Shown piece by piece: positions 32,841 through 42,338 of a stretch of DNA of 64,000 bases. A program made the translations under genes and the position numbers. How positions within the stretch are numbered: the stretch's first letter is position 1; every line of letters begins with the position of its first letter. The stretch comes from Mesorhizobium sp. WSM3859 (GTDB taxonomy: Bacteria; Pseudomonadota; Alphaproteobacteria; Rhizobiales; Rhizobiaceae). The stretch is taken from the NCBI RefSeq assembly GCF_002295065.1, contig NZ_NSGG01000004.1:124001-188000 (forward strand), written 5' to 3'. The notes beneath the pieces were generated by a model. That model did no database searches. It saw nothing but the letters and a program-made list of their open reading frames with translations, and was not told where the DNA came from.

Positions 32841-33890
32841 TCAAGTTAGATAGTTGAGCAGGCTGAGCTGCTGCAGACGCGCGGTCAAGGCAAAGGACGT
32901 CTCGATATGCTGTGTCAGGTCGGCCACGCGGTTCGCCGCTTCCGCGGGATCGACGCCTTCGAGATCAAGGATATGCTTCTCGAAGAGGTCGACCTGGGTC
33001 TTCATGCGGTCGCTGGCATCGGACACCCGCTGCTGCGCAATACCCGTTTCGGCTCGTATCTGGGTGATGCCGCCGATGGCTTCGCCGACCAGCGCCTGGG
33101 CGCGGCTGACGACCGCGTTCTGCGCGGCCTCGCTGATGCTGCCCGTCATCAGGCTGCTGACCATGGCGGCCGCCATGGCGAGCTTGCGGATGCCTTGGTC
33201 GTTGGCGCTGACCGAGGTCTGGGTGGTCTCGTTGAGCGAAATGCGGCTGGTGATCTGCTCGTCGGTGGCGCTCGACCAGTTGGCCTGCCAGCCGGAGCCC
33301 AGGAATTGCGGCTCGACCTGCGTGGTGATGAAGTTGTCCATCTGCGCGGCGGTGATGTTGGCCGCAGCCGGATTGGTCTGAGCGAAGCCGAAATAGCTGG
33401 TGAAAGCGGCGTCGAACGCGGCCTTGGCCGGCGAGCCGGCGGCGTTGAAATCGTCGATCGGCTTGACGTCGGTGTTGGTGCCGGCAAACAGATATTCGCC
33501 GTTGACGCTGGTGTTCAGGATGCCGGTCATCTGCTGCAGCGCCGAGGCGCCGGCGGTCCGCAGGATGCCGGTCGAAGAGTCGCCCGAGACGCCGCTGGTC
33601 AGCGCCGACAGGAAACTCTGCGCGCTGTTGGCGATCTGGCCGAGCGAATCCTGAGTCGATTTCAGGCGCGCGGTGACGAGCGCGTTGGAATCGACGATAC
33701 CGTTCAGCCGGTCGAGATCGCGCTGGAAGGTGACGGCCTGGGTCGTGCGGCTGCCGAGCGCCAGGCCGATATCGGCGACGGTGCCGGTCTGTGATTCCTT
33801 CGTCGCTTTGATGAGGTCGGCCTGCATCTTCGCCTGCTGGTAGCGCAGCGCGTTGGATATGGCAGCTGAGGAAACGCCTGTCGCTTTCAT
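32841..33890 (-). CDS. flgL: Hook-filament junction protein FlgL
   Basis: A 349-residue flagellin-fold protein joining the hook to the filament. The N-terminal helix (SNALRYQQAKMQADLIKATKESQTG, DLDRLNGIVDSNALV) and the C-terminal coiled coil (QVDLFEKHILDLEGVDPAEAANRVADLTQHIETSFALTARLQQLSLLNYL) match FlgL, while the middle is variable and rich in Ala, Thr and Asn. It is secreted by the export gate as a FlgN client. It starts three bases after the flgK stop. Confidence 0.92.
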   Translation of the reverse strand: MKATGVSSAAISNALRYQQAKMQADLIKATKESQTGTVADIGLALGSRTTQAVTFQRDLDRLNGIVDSNALVTARLKSTQDSLGQIANSAQSFLSALTSGVSGDSSTGILRTAGASALQQMTGILNTSVNGEYLFAGTNTDVKPIDDFNAAGSPAKAAFDAAFTSYFGFAQTNPAAANITAAQMDNFITTQVEPQFLGSGWQANWSSATDEQITSRISLNETTQTSVSANDQGIRKLAMAAAMVSSLMTGSISEAAQNAVVSRAQALVGEAIGGITQIRAETGIAQQRVSDASDRMKTQVDLFEKHILDLEGVDPAEAANRVADLTQHIETSFALTARLQQLSLLNYLT

Positions 33891-33893
33891 GAA

Positions 33894-35345
33894 TTATCCC
33901 ACCGCGGCCAACAGGGAATCCAGCATGTCGCCTACCGTCTTCATCATGTGGGCCGATGCCTGATAGGTGTGCTCGAGGTCGAGAAGCAGGGACATTTCCT
34001 GGTCGACATTGACCCCGGTGTCGTTGGACAGCGCCTCGGCCGTGCGTGCGGCCAGCGCCTGTTTGCTGTCGGCATTGGTCGAGGCCTGCTGGCGCACCCC
34101 TTCGAACCAGCCGATGGCGTTGGCCGCGTAATCGGAGACGCCGGAGCTGACGGTGATGCCGGTGGAAGTATCGAAGGCCATCGGCTGATCAAGCTTGTTG
34201 CCGTAGCTGATCAAAAGGTCCGCATAGGATGCGCCGCCGGTGTTGACGACATAGGCCGCGCCGTTGGCGCCGCCGTCGCGCAACAGCGCGGGGTTGCCGC
34301 CGGCGCTCGGATCGAAGGCGGCGTTGATGCTGATCGAGCCGGCGAGGCCATCGACCAGGGTGCCGGCTGCCGGAATTGCCTGGGCGCCCGACCATGTGAA
34401 CAGGCCGGTGGCATCGGGTTGCGACGGCGCGGTCTCGGCAAATGCCGTGATCAGGCCGCGCGCGATTTCGTCGAGCTGGCTTTGCATGGTCGAGGCGACG
34501 CCGTCGCGCAGCTTCAACAGGCCCGCAAGCTTGCCGTCGGCGGTGGTGTTGTCGCCGGTGCCGGCGGAAACCGGCACGTTGTCGATGTAGACCGTGTTGC
34601 CGGGCGTGCCGGCCGAATAGCCGGACGATGGCGTGAAGGTCACCGAACGCGGCACGGTCTCGAACAGCGTCGTGCCGTCCCCGGTGGTGATGACCATGTC
34701 GTTGTCGCCGCGCGTGAAGGTCGAGATCGGGACATATTCCGAAATCTTCTTCAAAAGCGCGTCGCGCTGGTCGAGCGCGTCGGACACGTCGGTGCCGGAA
34801 CGGGTGCCCGAAATGACCGCCTTGTTGGCGTCCTGGAACTGGCTGAGCAGGGAGTTGAGATCGTTGACGGCCGTGGCGATCTGGCTGTCCGCCTGGGTGC
34901 GGAAATCCTGGATCGCCTGGGTGCCGCTGTTGAGTGAATTCACCACTTGCTTGGCGGCGTCGACGACGGTGGTGCCGAGGTTCTGGTTCGACGGCGTGGT
35001 GGCGTAGAGCTGCAGGGCTTTCTGCAGGTTGGCGATTGCCGTCGAGGGTGACGACGCATTGTCGACCCCGTTGACCGACAGATCGAGCTGGTCCATGCCG
35101 TCGTAAAGCGCGCTCTGGCCGCTCCATGCCGACAGCGCCGAAAGGTTCTGGCGGAACAGAAGGTCATTCGCGGTACGCTGGATTTCCACCGCCCTGGCGC
35201 CGGGCGCCGTGCTGGTCACCACGGCGATGCGACGGGTGTAGTCCGGGTTCGACGCATCGGCCACATTGCGCGATACGACGCTGGTCTGCTTGGACGTGGC
35301 CAGAAGCGCCGACTGGGCAATGCTAAGTGCGGAGGAAAGCGACAT
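33894..35345 (-). CDS. flgK: Hook-associated protein FlgK
   Basis: A 483-residue junction protein. It starts SSALSIAQSALLATSKQTSVVSRNVADASNPDYTRRIAVV, the axial N-terminus with the N-x-N-N-P-D-Y-type motif, and ends LLDLEHTYQASAHMMKTVGDMLDSLLAAVG, the matching C-terminal helix. It forms the joint between the hook and FlgL. It begins 30 bp after flgE and is transcribed with it. Confidence 0.93.
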   Translation of the reverse strand: MSLSSALSIAQSALLATSKQTSVVSRNVADASNPDYTRRIAVVTSTAPGARAVEIQRTANDLLFRQNLSALSAWSGQSALYDGMDQLDLSVNGVDNASSPSTAIANLQKALQLYATTPSNQNLGTTVVDAAKQVVNSLNSGTQAIQDFRTQADSQIATAVNDLNSLLSQFQDANKAVISGTRSGTDVSDALDQRDALLKKISEYVPISTFTRGDNDMVITTGDGTTLFETVPRSVTFTPSSGYSAGTPGNTVYIDNVPVSAGTGDNTTADGKLAGLLKLRDGVASTMQSQLDEIARGLITAFAETAPSQPDATGLFTWSGAQAIPAAGTLVDGLAGSISINAAFDPSAGGNPALLRDGGANGAAYVVNTGGASYADLLISYGNKLDQPMAFDTSTGITVSSGVSDYAANAIGWFEGVRQQASTNADSKQALAARTAEALSNDTGVNVDQEMSLLLDLEHTYQASAHMMKTVGDMLDSLLAAVG

Positions 35346-35375
35346 GCTGATCTTTCACGGGGCGGCGCCCGTCGT

Positions 35376-36629
35376 TTATCTCTTCAGGTTGACGAGGACG
35401 TCCATCAGGTCCGAGCCGGTCTGGAAGACCTTGGAATTGGCGGTGTAGCTGCGCTGCGCCGCAATCATGTTGGTCAGTTCCTCGGCGATATCGACGTTGG
35501 AATTTTCAAGCGCGCCGGAGACGATGGAGCCGAGCTTGCCCTCATTGGCAAAGCCGATATGGACCGCGCCGGAATCGGTGCTCTCCACATAGACGTTGCC
35601 GGGCATGGCGGTGAGGTTGTCGGGGCTCTGAACGTCGGCCAGCGGGATCTTGTAAAGCGCCTTGGTCGAGCCGTCGGCGAACTGCGCGTAGATGATGCCG
35701 TCCTGGCCGATCTGGACCTTTTGGATGGAGCTCGGCGCGTTGCCGTTGACCTTGGCGTCGGCGACGGTGAAGCCGGTGCCGAGCTGGGTCAGCTTGGAGA
35801 GATCGAGGTTGAGGCTCTGGCCGCCCGGAACGGTGAAGGAGACGCCCGTGGTTGCGCCGGTCAGCTTGCCGGTGGTGGTGTCGAAGGTGAGGTTGGCCGT
35901 GCCCAGCGCGCCGCCCGTATACGGGAACGAGGTGCCCGGCGTCGCCTTCGACTGGTCGAAGACCGCGACCTGCCATGTGCCGGCGCCGGTGTTGGTGAAG
36001 TAGACGTCGAGCAGCTTCTTGTTGCCGAGATTGTCGTAGGCGACCAGCGAGGTTTTCGAGGTGTATTCGGCGGTCGCGCTGTTGGAGGAAGGCAGCGGGC
36101 CTGCGGGCGGCGTGGCGCCCGCGGGCAGGTTGCCGCTGAAGATGCCTTCCGTGCTTGGCGCCGCCGTCATTTCCTGGTCGGAGATCTGCACCGGCACGAG
36201 GCCTTCGAAGCCGTTGGCGGTCGCGGCCGGATCGCCATTGGCGTAATCGTAAGCCATGAGCTGGTAGCCCGCGGCATTGACCAGCCGGCCTTGCGCATCC
36301 GGGACGAAGGAGCCGGCGCGGGTCAGATAGGGCGTGCCGCCGGCGTCCTGCACGACGAAGAAGCCGTCGCCGTTCACGGCGAGGTCGGACACCGAAGTGG
36401 TGTAGGTCATGACACCCTGGGTGCTGACGGCGGAGCGGATCGTCGTCGTCACGCCGCCGGAATTATAGGCGCCGCCGGTGCCGGGCATGATCAGTGACGA
36501 GAACTCGGCTGAAGAGCGCTTGTAGCCGGTGGTATCGGAGTTGGCGATGTTGTCGGCCACCGTGGACAAGCGGTTGGCCTGCGCGTTCATACCGGAAACG
36601 CCGGTCCGCATCATTCCGTAGAGGCTCAT
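35376..36629 (-). CDS. flgE: Flagellar hook protein FlgE
   Basis: A 417-residue hook subunit. MSLYGMMRTGVSGMNAQANRLSTVADNIANSDTTGYKRSSAEF is the rod/hook N-terminal signature and SNVDIAEELTNMIAAQRSYTANSKVFQTGSDLMDVLVNLKR the C-terminal one; the middle is a FlgE-type beta region. It is the first gene of a seven-gene run that ends at fliQ. A direct-repeat promoter lies 37-72 bp upstream. Confidence 0.95.
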   Translation of the reverse strand: MSLYGMMRTGVSGMNAQANRLSTVADNIANSDTTGYKRSSAEFSSLIMPGTGGAYNSGGVTTTIRSAVSTQGVMTYTTSVSDLAVNGDGFFVVQDAGGTPYLTRAGSFVPDAQGRLVNAAGYQLMAYDYANGDPAATANGFEGLVPVQISDQEMTAAPSTEGIFSGNLPAGATPPAGPLPSSNSATAEYTSKTSLVAYDNLGNKKLLDVYFTNTGAGTWQVAVFDQSKATPGTSFPYTGGALGTANLTFDTTTGKLTGATTGVSFTVPGGQSLNLDLSKLTQLGTGFTVADAKVNGNAPSSIQKVQIGQDGIIYAQFADGSTKALYKIPLADVQSPDNLTAMPGNVYVESTDSGAVHIGFANEGKLGSIVSGALENSNVDIAEELTNMIAAQRSYTANSKVFQTGSDLMDVLVNLKR

Positions 36630-36665
36630 CGATGGATCTCCGCAGTGCCTGGGTAGGAGGCCATA

Positions 36666-36701
36666 AAACTATGCCTCGTGTCTTGCGCGAGGCTGGCGCG
36701 G
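36666..36701 (-). promoter_or_regulatory. Flagellar direct-repeat promoter upstream of flgE
   Basis: On the minus strand half-sites CCGCGCCAG and TCGCGCAAG lie 11 bp apart, followed after exactly 10 bp by TAGTTT (36666-36671). The site falls between rem and flgE. Confidence 0.65.
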
Positions 36702-36720
36702 GATGTGCCCTGAACGGCCA

Positions 36721-37389
36721 TCAAAACACCAGCCGGTAGCCGAGAAACCGCTTGGAATCGATCGGGTCGTGGCCGAGCTTCTCGCGCAGCTTCTTGCGCA
36801 GCTTCGAGATGTGGCTCTCCACCACGTTCTCCTCGACCTCCTCGTCGAAGATACCGTAGATGGCGTTGAAGACCTGCGTCTTGGTCACGCGCCGGCCGCG
36901 GTTGCTGGCCAGATATTCGAGGATGCGCCGCTCGCGCCGCGGCAGCGGCAGCGGCTCGCCGTCGATCTCCGGATCGCGGCCATCCATGAAGATGCGCATC
37001 GAGCCGACCTCGGTGTAGGCGGCCTCTTCGGAGCCACGGCGGCGAATGGCGGTGATGCGGGCAAGGATCTCGCGGATATGGACTGGTTTGCGGACGACGT
37101 CGTCGACACCGCTTTCGAACAGCCGCAGCGTATGTTCGAGCGAGTGATGCTCGCTGAGCGCGATCACCGGCGCGCCGGTCCGGTCGCGGATCTGGCGCGG
37201 CGACACCGCGCCCTCGCGGCAGTCGCCGATGAGAAAGGCCCTGACGGATCTGAGATCGGTGTCGGCGGCGGAACTCACCCACTCGCCGAATTCACCTGGC
37301 GCGAAACCGGCCGTGGCCACGCCCTCGCGATCGAAGAGTGAAGAGTAGCCCTCTGTCACGAGCTCTCGCTCGTCAACGATCACGATCAT
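36721..37389 (-). CDS. ftcR: Rem/FtcR, OmpR-type flagellar transcription activator
   Basis: A 222-residue response-regulator-like protein. The receiver-type domain starts [19 protein letters not shown], and the C-terminal OmpR winged helix reads [51 protein letters not shown]. It matches Rem of Sinorhizobium and FtcR of Brucella, which activate hook and filament genes below VisN/VisR. The usual phospho-acceptor pocket looks degenerate (IGDCREGAV), as known for Rem. OmpR-type domains bind direct repeats near 10-11 bp, which matches the repeats found upstream of eight operons here. GGAGGG precedes the ATG. Confidence 0.93.
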   Translation of the reverse strand: MIVIVDERELVTEGYSSLFDREGVATAGFAPGEFGEWVSSAADTDLRSVRAFLIGDCREGAVSPRQIRDRTGAPVIALSEHHSLEHTLRLFESGVDDVVRKPVHIREILARITAIRRRGSEEAAYTEVGSMRIFMDGRDPEIDGEPLPLPRRERRILEYLASNRGRRVTKTQVFNAIYGIFDEEVEENVVESHISKLRKKLREKLGHDPIDSKRFLGYRLVF

Positions 37390-37611
37390 CGGCCCGCCCT
37401 CCGAATCAATTCATTTGCCCCGTACGGAAAGGGGTAGCCGGGTCGACGAATCCTGGAAAACCGTCATTTCTTGTAGCTATTTTCTTGGGAGTTTTTTTGG
37501 GAGCCGTAATAAAAGCGGTTGTGCAAGTGTATTCGCGCCAGCTGTCGGCGAATGAATATTGACGCCGGCGGACAGCCCGGCGACGGCCGATGGGCATCCA
37601 AGGACAAGCAA

Positions 37612-38202
37612 CTATCGGTTGCAGAATGCGCTGGCATTCGGCGTCCACCTGCCGAAGCCTGTGGCGACCATGTTGGCGATGACGCGGCAGACATAGACCT
37701 TCTGCGCCGGGTCGTTGTCAGGGCCGGCATGGTAGCGGGCGACGGCCATTGACCAGGTCATGTGCCGGGCGTGCAGGGCGGCCAGGAAGCGTGCGGCATA
37801 GTCGACATTCTGATGCGGGTCGAGCATGTCGTCGACGCTGCGGAAATGGTCGCCATGATAGTGCTGGTTGATCTGCATGCAGCCGAGGTCGATCAGCACC
37901 TTGCCTTCGCGGCGGGCATTCTCGAAGGTGGCGAGCGCTTCACCACGGCTGCGTGGAAAGATGGCTTTTCCCTCTATATTCATGGCGTTAGGCTGAAGGC
38001 TGCCCTTCTTTCCGGTCTCGGTCAGCCCGACCGCATAGAGAATGCCGGCCGGCACGCCGTAGCGATCCGCGGCGCGCAGGATCTCCGGCTCGCAGGGATT
38101 TGTAGCGGCGCTCGCGCCGCCGGCCACCAAACTAGATATACATATCGTCGCCAGCGCGCTCGCGAAGAGGCGAAGCCGGGCGAGCGAATTGCTGTGCGCC
38201 AT
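37612..38202 (-). CDS. Flagellar lytic transglycosylase (SLT domain)
   Basis: A 196-residue secreted protein with a signal sequence (about residues 1-32, ending GGASA) and an SLT domain: AADRYGVPAGILYAVGLTETG carries the catalytic Glu (ETG), and LIDLGCMQINQHYH with NVDYAARFLAALHARH are the standard substrate motifs. It probably opens the peptidoglycan for rod passage, replacing the missing muramidase half of FlgJ. The start at 38202 has GGAAGGA upstream and lies inside the fliK gene in another frame (71-bp overlap). Confidence 0.88.
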   Translation of the reverse strand: MAHSNSLARLRLFASALATICISSLVAGGASAATNPCEPEILRAADRYGVPAGILYAVGLTETGKKGSLQPNAMNIEGKAIFPRSRGEALATFENARREGKVLIDLGCMQINQHYHGDHFRSVDDMLDPHQNVDYAARFLAALHARHMTWSMAVARYHAGPDNDPAQKVYVCRVIANMVATGFGRWTPNASAFCNR

Positions 38203-39487
38203 TGCCGTCGTTCCTTCCCGGTTGCCGGCCGCCGCCCGCGCCGTTGCCGCCCGAGTTCCCGGGCTGGAACGAAGGCTGGTCGCGGCCTGTCGACATCGGC
38301 ATGGCGCCGCTTGCGTCAGTGCGGCTGGCCGCATGCGCTGCTATCGAAGGTTGCAGAATGGTGACCTTGTCGACATCGAAGCCGAGGCTGCGCATCGACT
38401 TCACGATGGCATCGCTGTCGGTGGTGAGACGACGATATGCCTCGTGCGTCTCGGGCTTCATCTCAATCGAAAGTTGCTCGCCCGAGAGCCGCAGGCTGGC
38501 GGTGACCGCCCCGAGCTCAGCAGGGTGGAGCTCGATCTTGAGCACATGTGTCGGAACGGCAACAGAATTGGTCGTCTGGGAGCCTGCCGAGGCGCTGGCG
38601 AAAGCCTGCTGAACGCCTTTGTCGGAGGCTAGCGCCTCAACCAGTACCGATGCCGTCTGGCCGATCGGGTTTTGCGCCGGCGCCGGGAAGCTCTGCTGGC
38701 TGACGACTTCCATGCGTGTGGCGGAAGAAGATGGCTTGGTGGTTGGCTGCTGAGTGGCGGGCTGCGATTGCTGCGAGGCCTTGGAGGTCGAAGCTGGCCG
38801 CCAGCCCTGCGGCGGCGCAGGGCCGTCGGCCTGCGGTTCATTCCCTTGCGTCGGCAAGATTTCGGTTTCGCCGCGACCGGGCATGTCGAGAGCCATGTCC
38901 GCCTTCACCGGCTTCTGCCCGAAGTCGGGGCCGGAAGCTTCAGCCGCCGTCGAACGGGCGGATCGCGACTGCGGCTCGGCGGAATTGCCGACCGTCGCGC
39001 GCTTGCCCATGCGCAGTTGCAGTTCCACTGCTTCGTGCTCGCCGGCGCCTTCTGCATCGGCAGCGGGATCCTTCCCGCCCGCGCCCGACGATTGCGCGAA
39101 GTGCTTCATGTCGCTCAGCGCCATCAGCAACGGCAAGCGGTCCTGCAGCGGTGCGGAATCGCTGGTTTGCGCCGTGGCATCTTTGTCGGTCGTTGGCTTC
39201 GCCTCATCGTCCCGGGCGGCCGTGGTCCGCATGGACTTTCCCGCAGCTTTCTGCGAGCCGGTTTTCCCTTGCGGATCCTGGTCAGGCTCCTGCTTGCCGT
39301 TGTCGGCTGCCGAGCGCTTTGCCAGATGCGCATCCGGCAATACGGTCGCGTGCTTGTCCTGCGGCCGATCGGGCTTTTCCGTCCCGTGCACCATCTCGCC
39401 GAAACCCTGATCCTCGTCCTTGCCGCCGGCGTGCTGCCGGGGCTGGGTCGAAGCAAAGCCCGGCAGGGTCTGGTTGACGCTGGTCAT
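38132..39487 (-). CDS. fliK: Flagellar hook-length control protein FliK (formerly MotD)
   Basis: A 451-residue, disordered, Gln/Ser/Ala-rich secreted ruler. Only the C-terminal FliK domain is structured: THVLKIELHPAELGAVTASLRLSGEQLSIEMKPETHEAYRRLTTDSDAIVKSMRSLGFDVDKVTIL. In Sinorhizobium this gene was first named motD. The low-complexity N-terminal 300 residues are as expected for the ruler part. It overlaps motC by four bases and the transglycosylase gene by 71 bases. Confidence 0.9.
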   Translation of the reverse strand: MTSVNQTLPGFASTQPRQHAGGKDEDQGFGEMVHGTEKPDRPQDKHATVLPDAHLAKRSAADNGKQEPDQDPQGKTGSQKAAGKSMRTTAARDDEAKPTTDKDATAQTSDSAPLQDRLPLLMALSDMKHFAQSSGAGGKDPAADAEGAGEHEAVELQLRMGKRATVGNSAEPQSRSARSTAAEASGPDFGQKPVKADMALDMPGRGETEILPTQGNEPQADGPAPPQGWRPASTSKASQQSQPATQQPTTKPSSSATRMEVVSQQSFPAPAQNPIGQTASVLVEALASDKGVQQAFASASAGSQTTNSVAVPTHVLKIELHPAELGAVTASLRLSGEQLSIEMKPETHEAYRRLTTDSDAIVKSMRSLGFDVDKVTILQPSIAAHAASRTDASGAMPMSTGRDQPSFQPGNSGGNGAGGGRQPGRNDGNGAQQFARPASPLRERAGDDMYI

Positions 39488-40923
39488 TTGGGGGCTGCTC
39501 CGAGGAGTTGGTCGATCTGGTCGAGCTGGCGGCGCGTGCTGGCCACCGCGGCATCGATGGGGTCTTGCGCATTCGAGGCTGTCGGCGCGGAGGCCTGAAC
39601 CGCCGGCGCGGCGTCAGCCTGCATCTGACCGGCGGCCGGCGTTTCATCCGTTGTTCGCGCCAATGGCTGGGCAGAAGGCGGCGAAGCCGCGGGTGGAGTG
39701 TCCTTCGCCGGATCGCTCGACGCGACCGGCGGATCGCTCGACGCGACCGCTGGCTGGTCGGGCATCGCTCCTTCCACCGGAGGCAGGTCCGCGTTGGCCG
39801 GATCGGCCGAGGCCTCGGCTGCCGCGTTCGCCTCGTTTCCCTTCGCTGCGGCCGGCGCGGCTTCCGCCTTGGCGGGCGTCTTTACCGGCGCCACCACTTC
39901 GCCCGCCACAGCTTGCGCGGCGTCAAGCAGGTCGCGGTCGCTTTGCGAAAGCTTGCTGCGATCGATCTTGCCGAGCTTGGCACGCACTTCATCGACGCTG
40001 GCCGATGTCATGGTGGAAAGGCTCGAATAGAGTTGGCTGCGCGGGTCGTCCTGGCTGCCGCCGCCGTTGCGGCCCAGTTCGGCCTTGGCCGCGGCAAAAG
40101 CCGAGAGCTCCGTCATCCCGTCGATCGCGGCGCGGCGCGCGATGCGCAGATAGATCACCTTCTCGCGCTCGGGATCCATCATCGAGGTGATGTCGGCGAT
40201 CTTGTCCTGACTGATCGCCATATGCAGCGTGATGACGCCGGAAACAAAGGCATCGGCGAACTGGCTGGCGTAGGGCGAGTAGAGATAGGACGCGACATAT
40301 TGAGTCGAAGCCAGCGCGAAACGGGCGGCGTCGCCTTGCGCGGCCGCGATGCCCACGGAGCGGCGAAGCGCCGCCTCCTCGACCAGCGTGCCGGGGCTGA
40401 GCAGGCGCGCCTCGTCCAGCAGGGCGAGCGCCTGGGCAGGGTCATCGGCCGCAAGCAGTGAACCCTTGACCAGCGCCAGAAAGGCGCCGATGTCCGGAGG
40501 CACGCTCATCGGATCGATAGGCTTCAGCATATCGATCGCATTGGCCGGCCGGCCGTTCAGATAGGCGAGGACGCCTTTGGCGATGGCGAGGCTTTGCGGG
40601 TCCGCCATCGCACGCGAGGCCGCCGCCGCGACCGTCACCGGATTGCCGCCGCTCATGCCGTAGACCAGCAAGGCGCGGAAATTCTTCGGCTCCTTGAAGT
40701 CCTCGGCATTGGCATCGCGCATCCGGACGTCGATCATTTCGAGCAGCTTCGCCTGCATCGGCAGCGCGGCATGATCACCGCCGGCAATGCGGTCCTGGAT
40801 CAGCTGCAGCGAACGCACCAGCTGATAAGGCTGCAGCGCGTCCTGCGCGAAGGCCGCCGATGGCGACCCCGCCGCAAGCAATAGCAGCGCGATCGCGCCG
40901 CCGATGACGCTCCTGCCCTTCAT
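39484..40923 (-). CDS. motC: Motor-associated periplasmic protein MotC
   Basis: A 479-residue protein with an N-terminal signal sequence (ending SAAFA) and a helical-repeat domain: LVRSLQLIQDRIAGGDHAALPMQAKLLEMIDVRMRD, AKGVLAYLNGRPANAIDML. The C-terminal quarter is a low-complexity Ala/Pro/Ser tail containing an exact tandem VASSDP repeat. MotC is specific to rhizobia; it interacts with MotB in the periplasm and needs the chaperone MotE, whose gene is at 49286. ATGA overlaps on both sides imply coupling with motB and fliK. Confidence 0.92.
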   Translation of the reverse strand: MKGRSVIGGAIALLLLAAGSPSAAFAQDALQPYQLVRSLQLIQDRIAGGDHAALPMQAKLLEMIDVRMRDANAEDFKEPKNFRALLVYGMSGGNPVTVAAAASRAMADPQSLAIAKGVLAYLNGRPANAIDMLKPIDPMSVPPDIGAFLALVKGSLLAADDPAQALALLDEARLLSPGTLVEEAALRRSVGIAAAQGDAARFALASTQYVASYLYSPYASQFADAFVSGVITLHMAISQDKIADITSMMDPEREKVIYLRIARRAAIDGMTELSAFAAAKAELGRNGGGSQDDPRSQLYSSLSTMTSASVDEVRAKLGKIDRSKLSQSDRDLLDAAQAVAGEVVAPVKTPAKAEAAPAAAKGNEANAAAEASADPANADLPPVEGAMPDQPAVASSDPPVASSDPAKDTPPAASPPSAQPLARTTDETPAAGQMQADAAPAVQASAPTASNAQDPIDAAVASTRRQLDQIDQLLGAAPK

Positions 40924-42338
40924 CCGCCGGCCGTCATCAGGATTTCAATGCGGCGGTTCGCGGCCGCCATCGGATCGGAGGCGATCTTGGGCTGCCGGTC
41001 GGCGAAGCCCGCGACCTCGGTGATGCGGCTTTCGTCGACGCCGCCGCGCACCAGCATGTAGTAGGCCGCATGGGCACGCGCCGTGGACAGCCGCCAGTTA
41101 TCGTAGGTGTCGCTGCGGAACGGCCGCGCGTCGGTGTGGCCGCTGATGGTGATGGTGCCCTTCTTCTCGTTGATGATGCGGCCGATCTTTTCCATCGCCA
41201 GCACCAGCTCGCGGCGCGGCATGGCCGAGCCGATCTCGAACATGCCGAAATCGAGCTGATCGGTGATCGAAATGACGACCCCCTTCTCGGTGGCCTCGAC
41301 CGAGACGCCGTTGGCGAGCTTTTCGCCCGGCAGGAATGCCTTGGCGAGTTCCTTCTTGATGTCCGCGGCTTGCTGGAGGGCGGCTTTGCTCGGCGCCTTG
41401 TCGCTCTTGCCGGCTGCTTGGTCCTGTTCGGTCTTTTCCGCCTTCGCCGCTTCGGCCTTGGCGTCGCTGGACGCGGCCTCGCGCTTGTCAGCCCCGGCTT
41501 TCCCGCCTTGTGCTTTCTCGGTCTTGTTGCCTTCACCCGACGGCTTCTCGGCCTCGGCCTGCGTGGCTTTTTGCCCGCTCCTGGTGTCGGTCTTCCCCGG
41601 GGTTGCCAGCGGCTCCAGCGGCGCGGCCGTCAGCGGGGGAGCCGCCGGAACGGCCCTCACCTTCGGCACCGCGGCCGTTGCGACCTTCTCGCCGGGCTTG
41701 GCCGGGTCGCCCTCAATCCTGGCGCGTTCGGCGGTGGCCTCGGCGCCAGGCGCCGCCACCTGCTGCGACCAGAAGTCCGGTGCGAACGGATCGCGATAGG
41801 ACTCGCCGCCAGAAGCGCCGGTCGCCGGACCGGCCGTCTGGGCGCCGCCTTCACCCTTGGCGCTGACGTTCTGCAGCACCCCCGTATCGGCGGCGATCTC
41901 CGCTAGCACCGCGTAGGGATCGGCAAACAGCTTTTCATCCGAGAGCTGGGCGTCTTGCGCTCCCTGCTTGGTCTGCCGGCGTTCGGAGGTACCGGCGCCG
42001 CCCTTGCCGTCATCGCCTGCCTTGGTCGCGCCCTGCTGCGGGTTGTCCGCGGTCAGCCCGACCTTGCTCGGCCCGTCGCCGAGGTCTTCGAGGCCCTTGC
42101 GGCTGGAATTGCGGTCGATCAGCTCGACCGGATTGAAGTAGCTGGCGACGGCCGCCTTGGTCTGCTCGTTGGCGGCATTGATCAGCCACATCACGAGGAA
42201 GAAGCACATCATCGCCGTCATGAAATCGGCGAAGGCGATCTTCCACACGCCACCATGGTGATCATCGTCATGGCCGTCGTGATTGCGCTTGACGATGATG
42301 ATCTCGTGCCGGGGTTCGGCATGGTCGATGGCGCTCAT
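40920..42338 (-). CDS. motB: Stator protein MotB
   Basis: A 472-residue stator subunit. The single N-terminal membrane helix is IAFADFMTAMMCFFLVMWLINAANEQ, containing the proton-carrying Asp (FADFMTA). The C-terminus is an OmpA-like peptidoglycan-binding domain: GTITISGHTDARPFRSDTYDNWRLSTARAHAAYYML, AGFADRQPKIASDPMAANRRIEI. The linker of over 200 residues, rich in Lys, Ala and Glu, is much longer than in enteric MotB (about 310 residues) but usual in rhizobia. The cognate motA is on the opposite strand at 57876. Confidence 0.93.
   Translation of the reverse strand: MSAIDHAEPRHEIIIVKRNHDGHDDDHHGGVWKIAFADFMTAMMCFFLVMWLINAANEQTKAAVASYFNPVELIDRNSSRKGLEDLGDGPSKVGLTADNPQQGATKAGDDGKGGAGTSERRQTKQGAQDAQLSDEKLFADPYAVLAEIAADTGVLQNVSAKGEGGAQTAGPATGASGGESYRDPFAPDFWSQQVAAPGAEATAERARIEGDPAKPGEKVATAAVPKVRAVPAAPPLTAAPLEPLATPGKTDTRSGQKATQAEAEKPSGEGNKTEKAQGGKAGADKREAASSDAKAEAAKAEKTEQDQAAGKSDKAPSKAALQQAADIKKELAKAFLPGEKLANGVSVEATEKGVVISITDQLDFGMFEIGSAMPRRELVLAMEKIGRIINEKKGTITISGHTDARPFRSDTYDNWRLSTARAHAAYYMLVRGGVDESRITEVAGFADRQPKIASDPMAAANRRIEILMTAGG

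Noticed and set aside
37390..37611. A copy of the flagellar direct-repeat promoter upstream of rem
   Set aside because: TTGCACAAC is present but the TA of the hexamer falls at 9 rather than 10 bp and the distal half is not in the 11-bp register.
39709..39750. 21-bp tandem repeat in motC
   Set aside because: Only two units, in a low-complexity linker (VASSDP twice); ordinary replication slippage.
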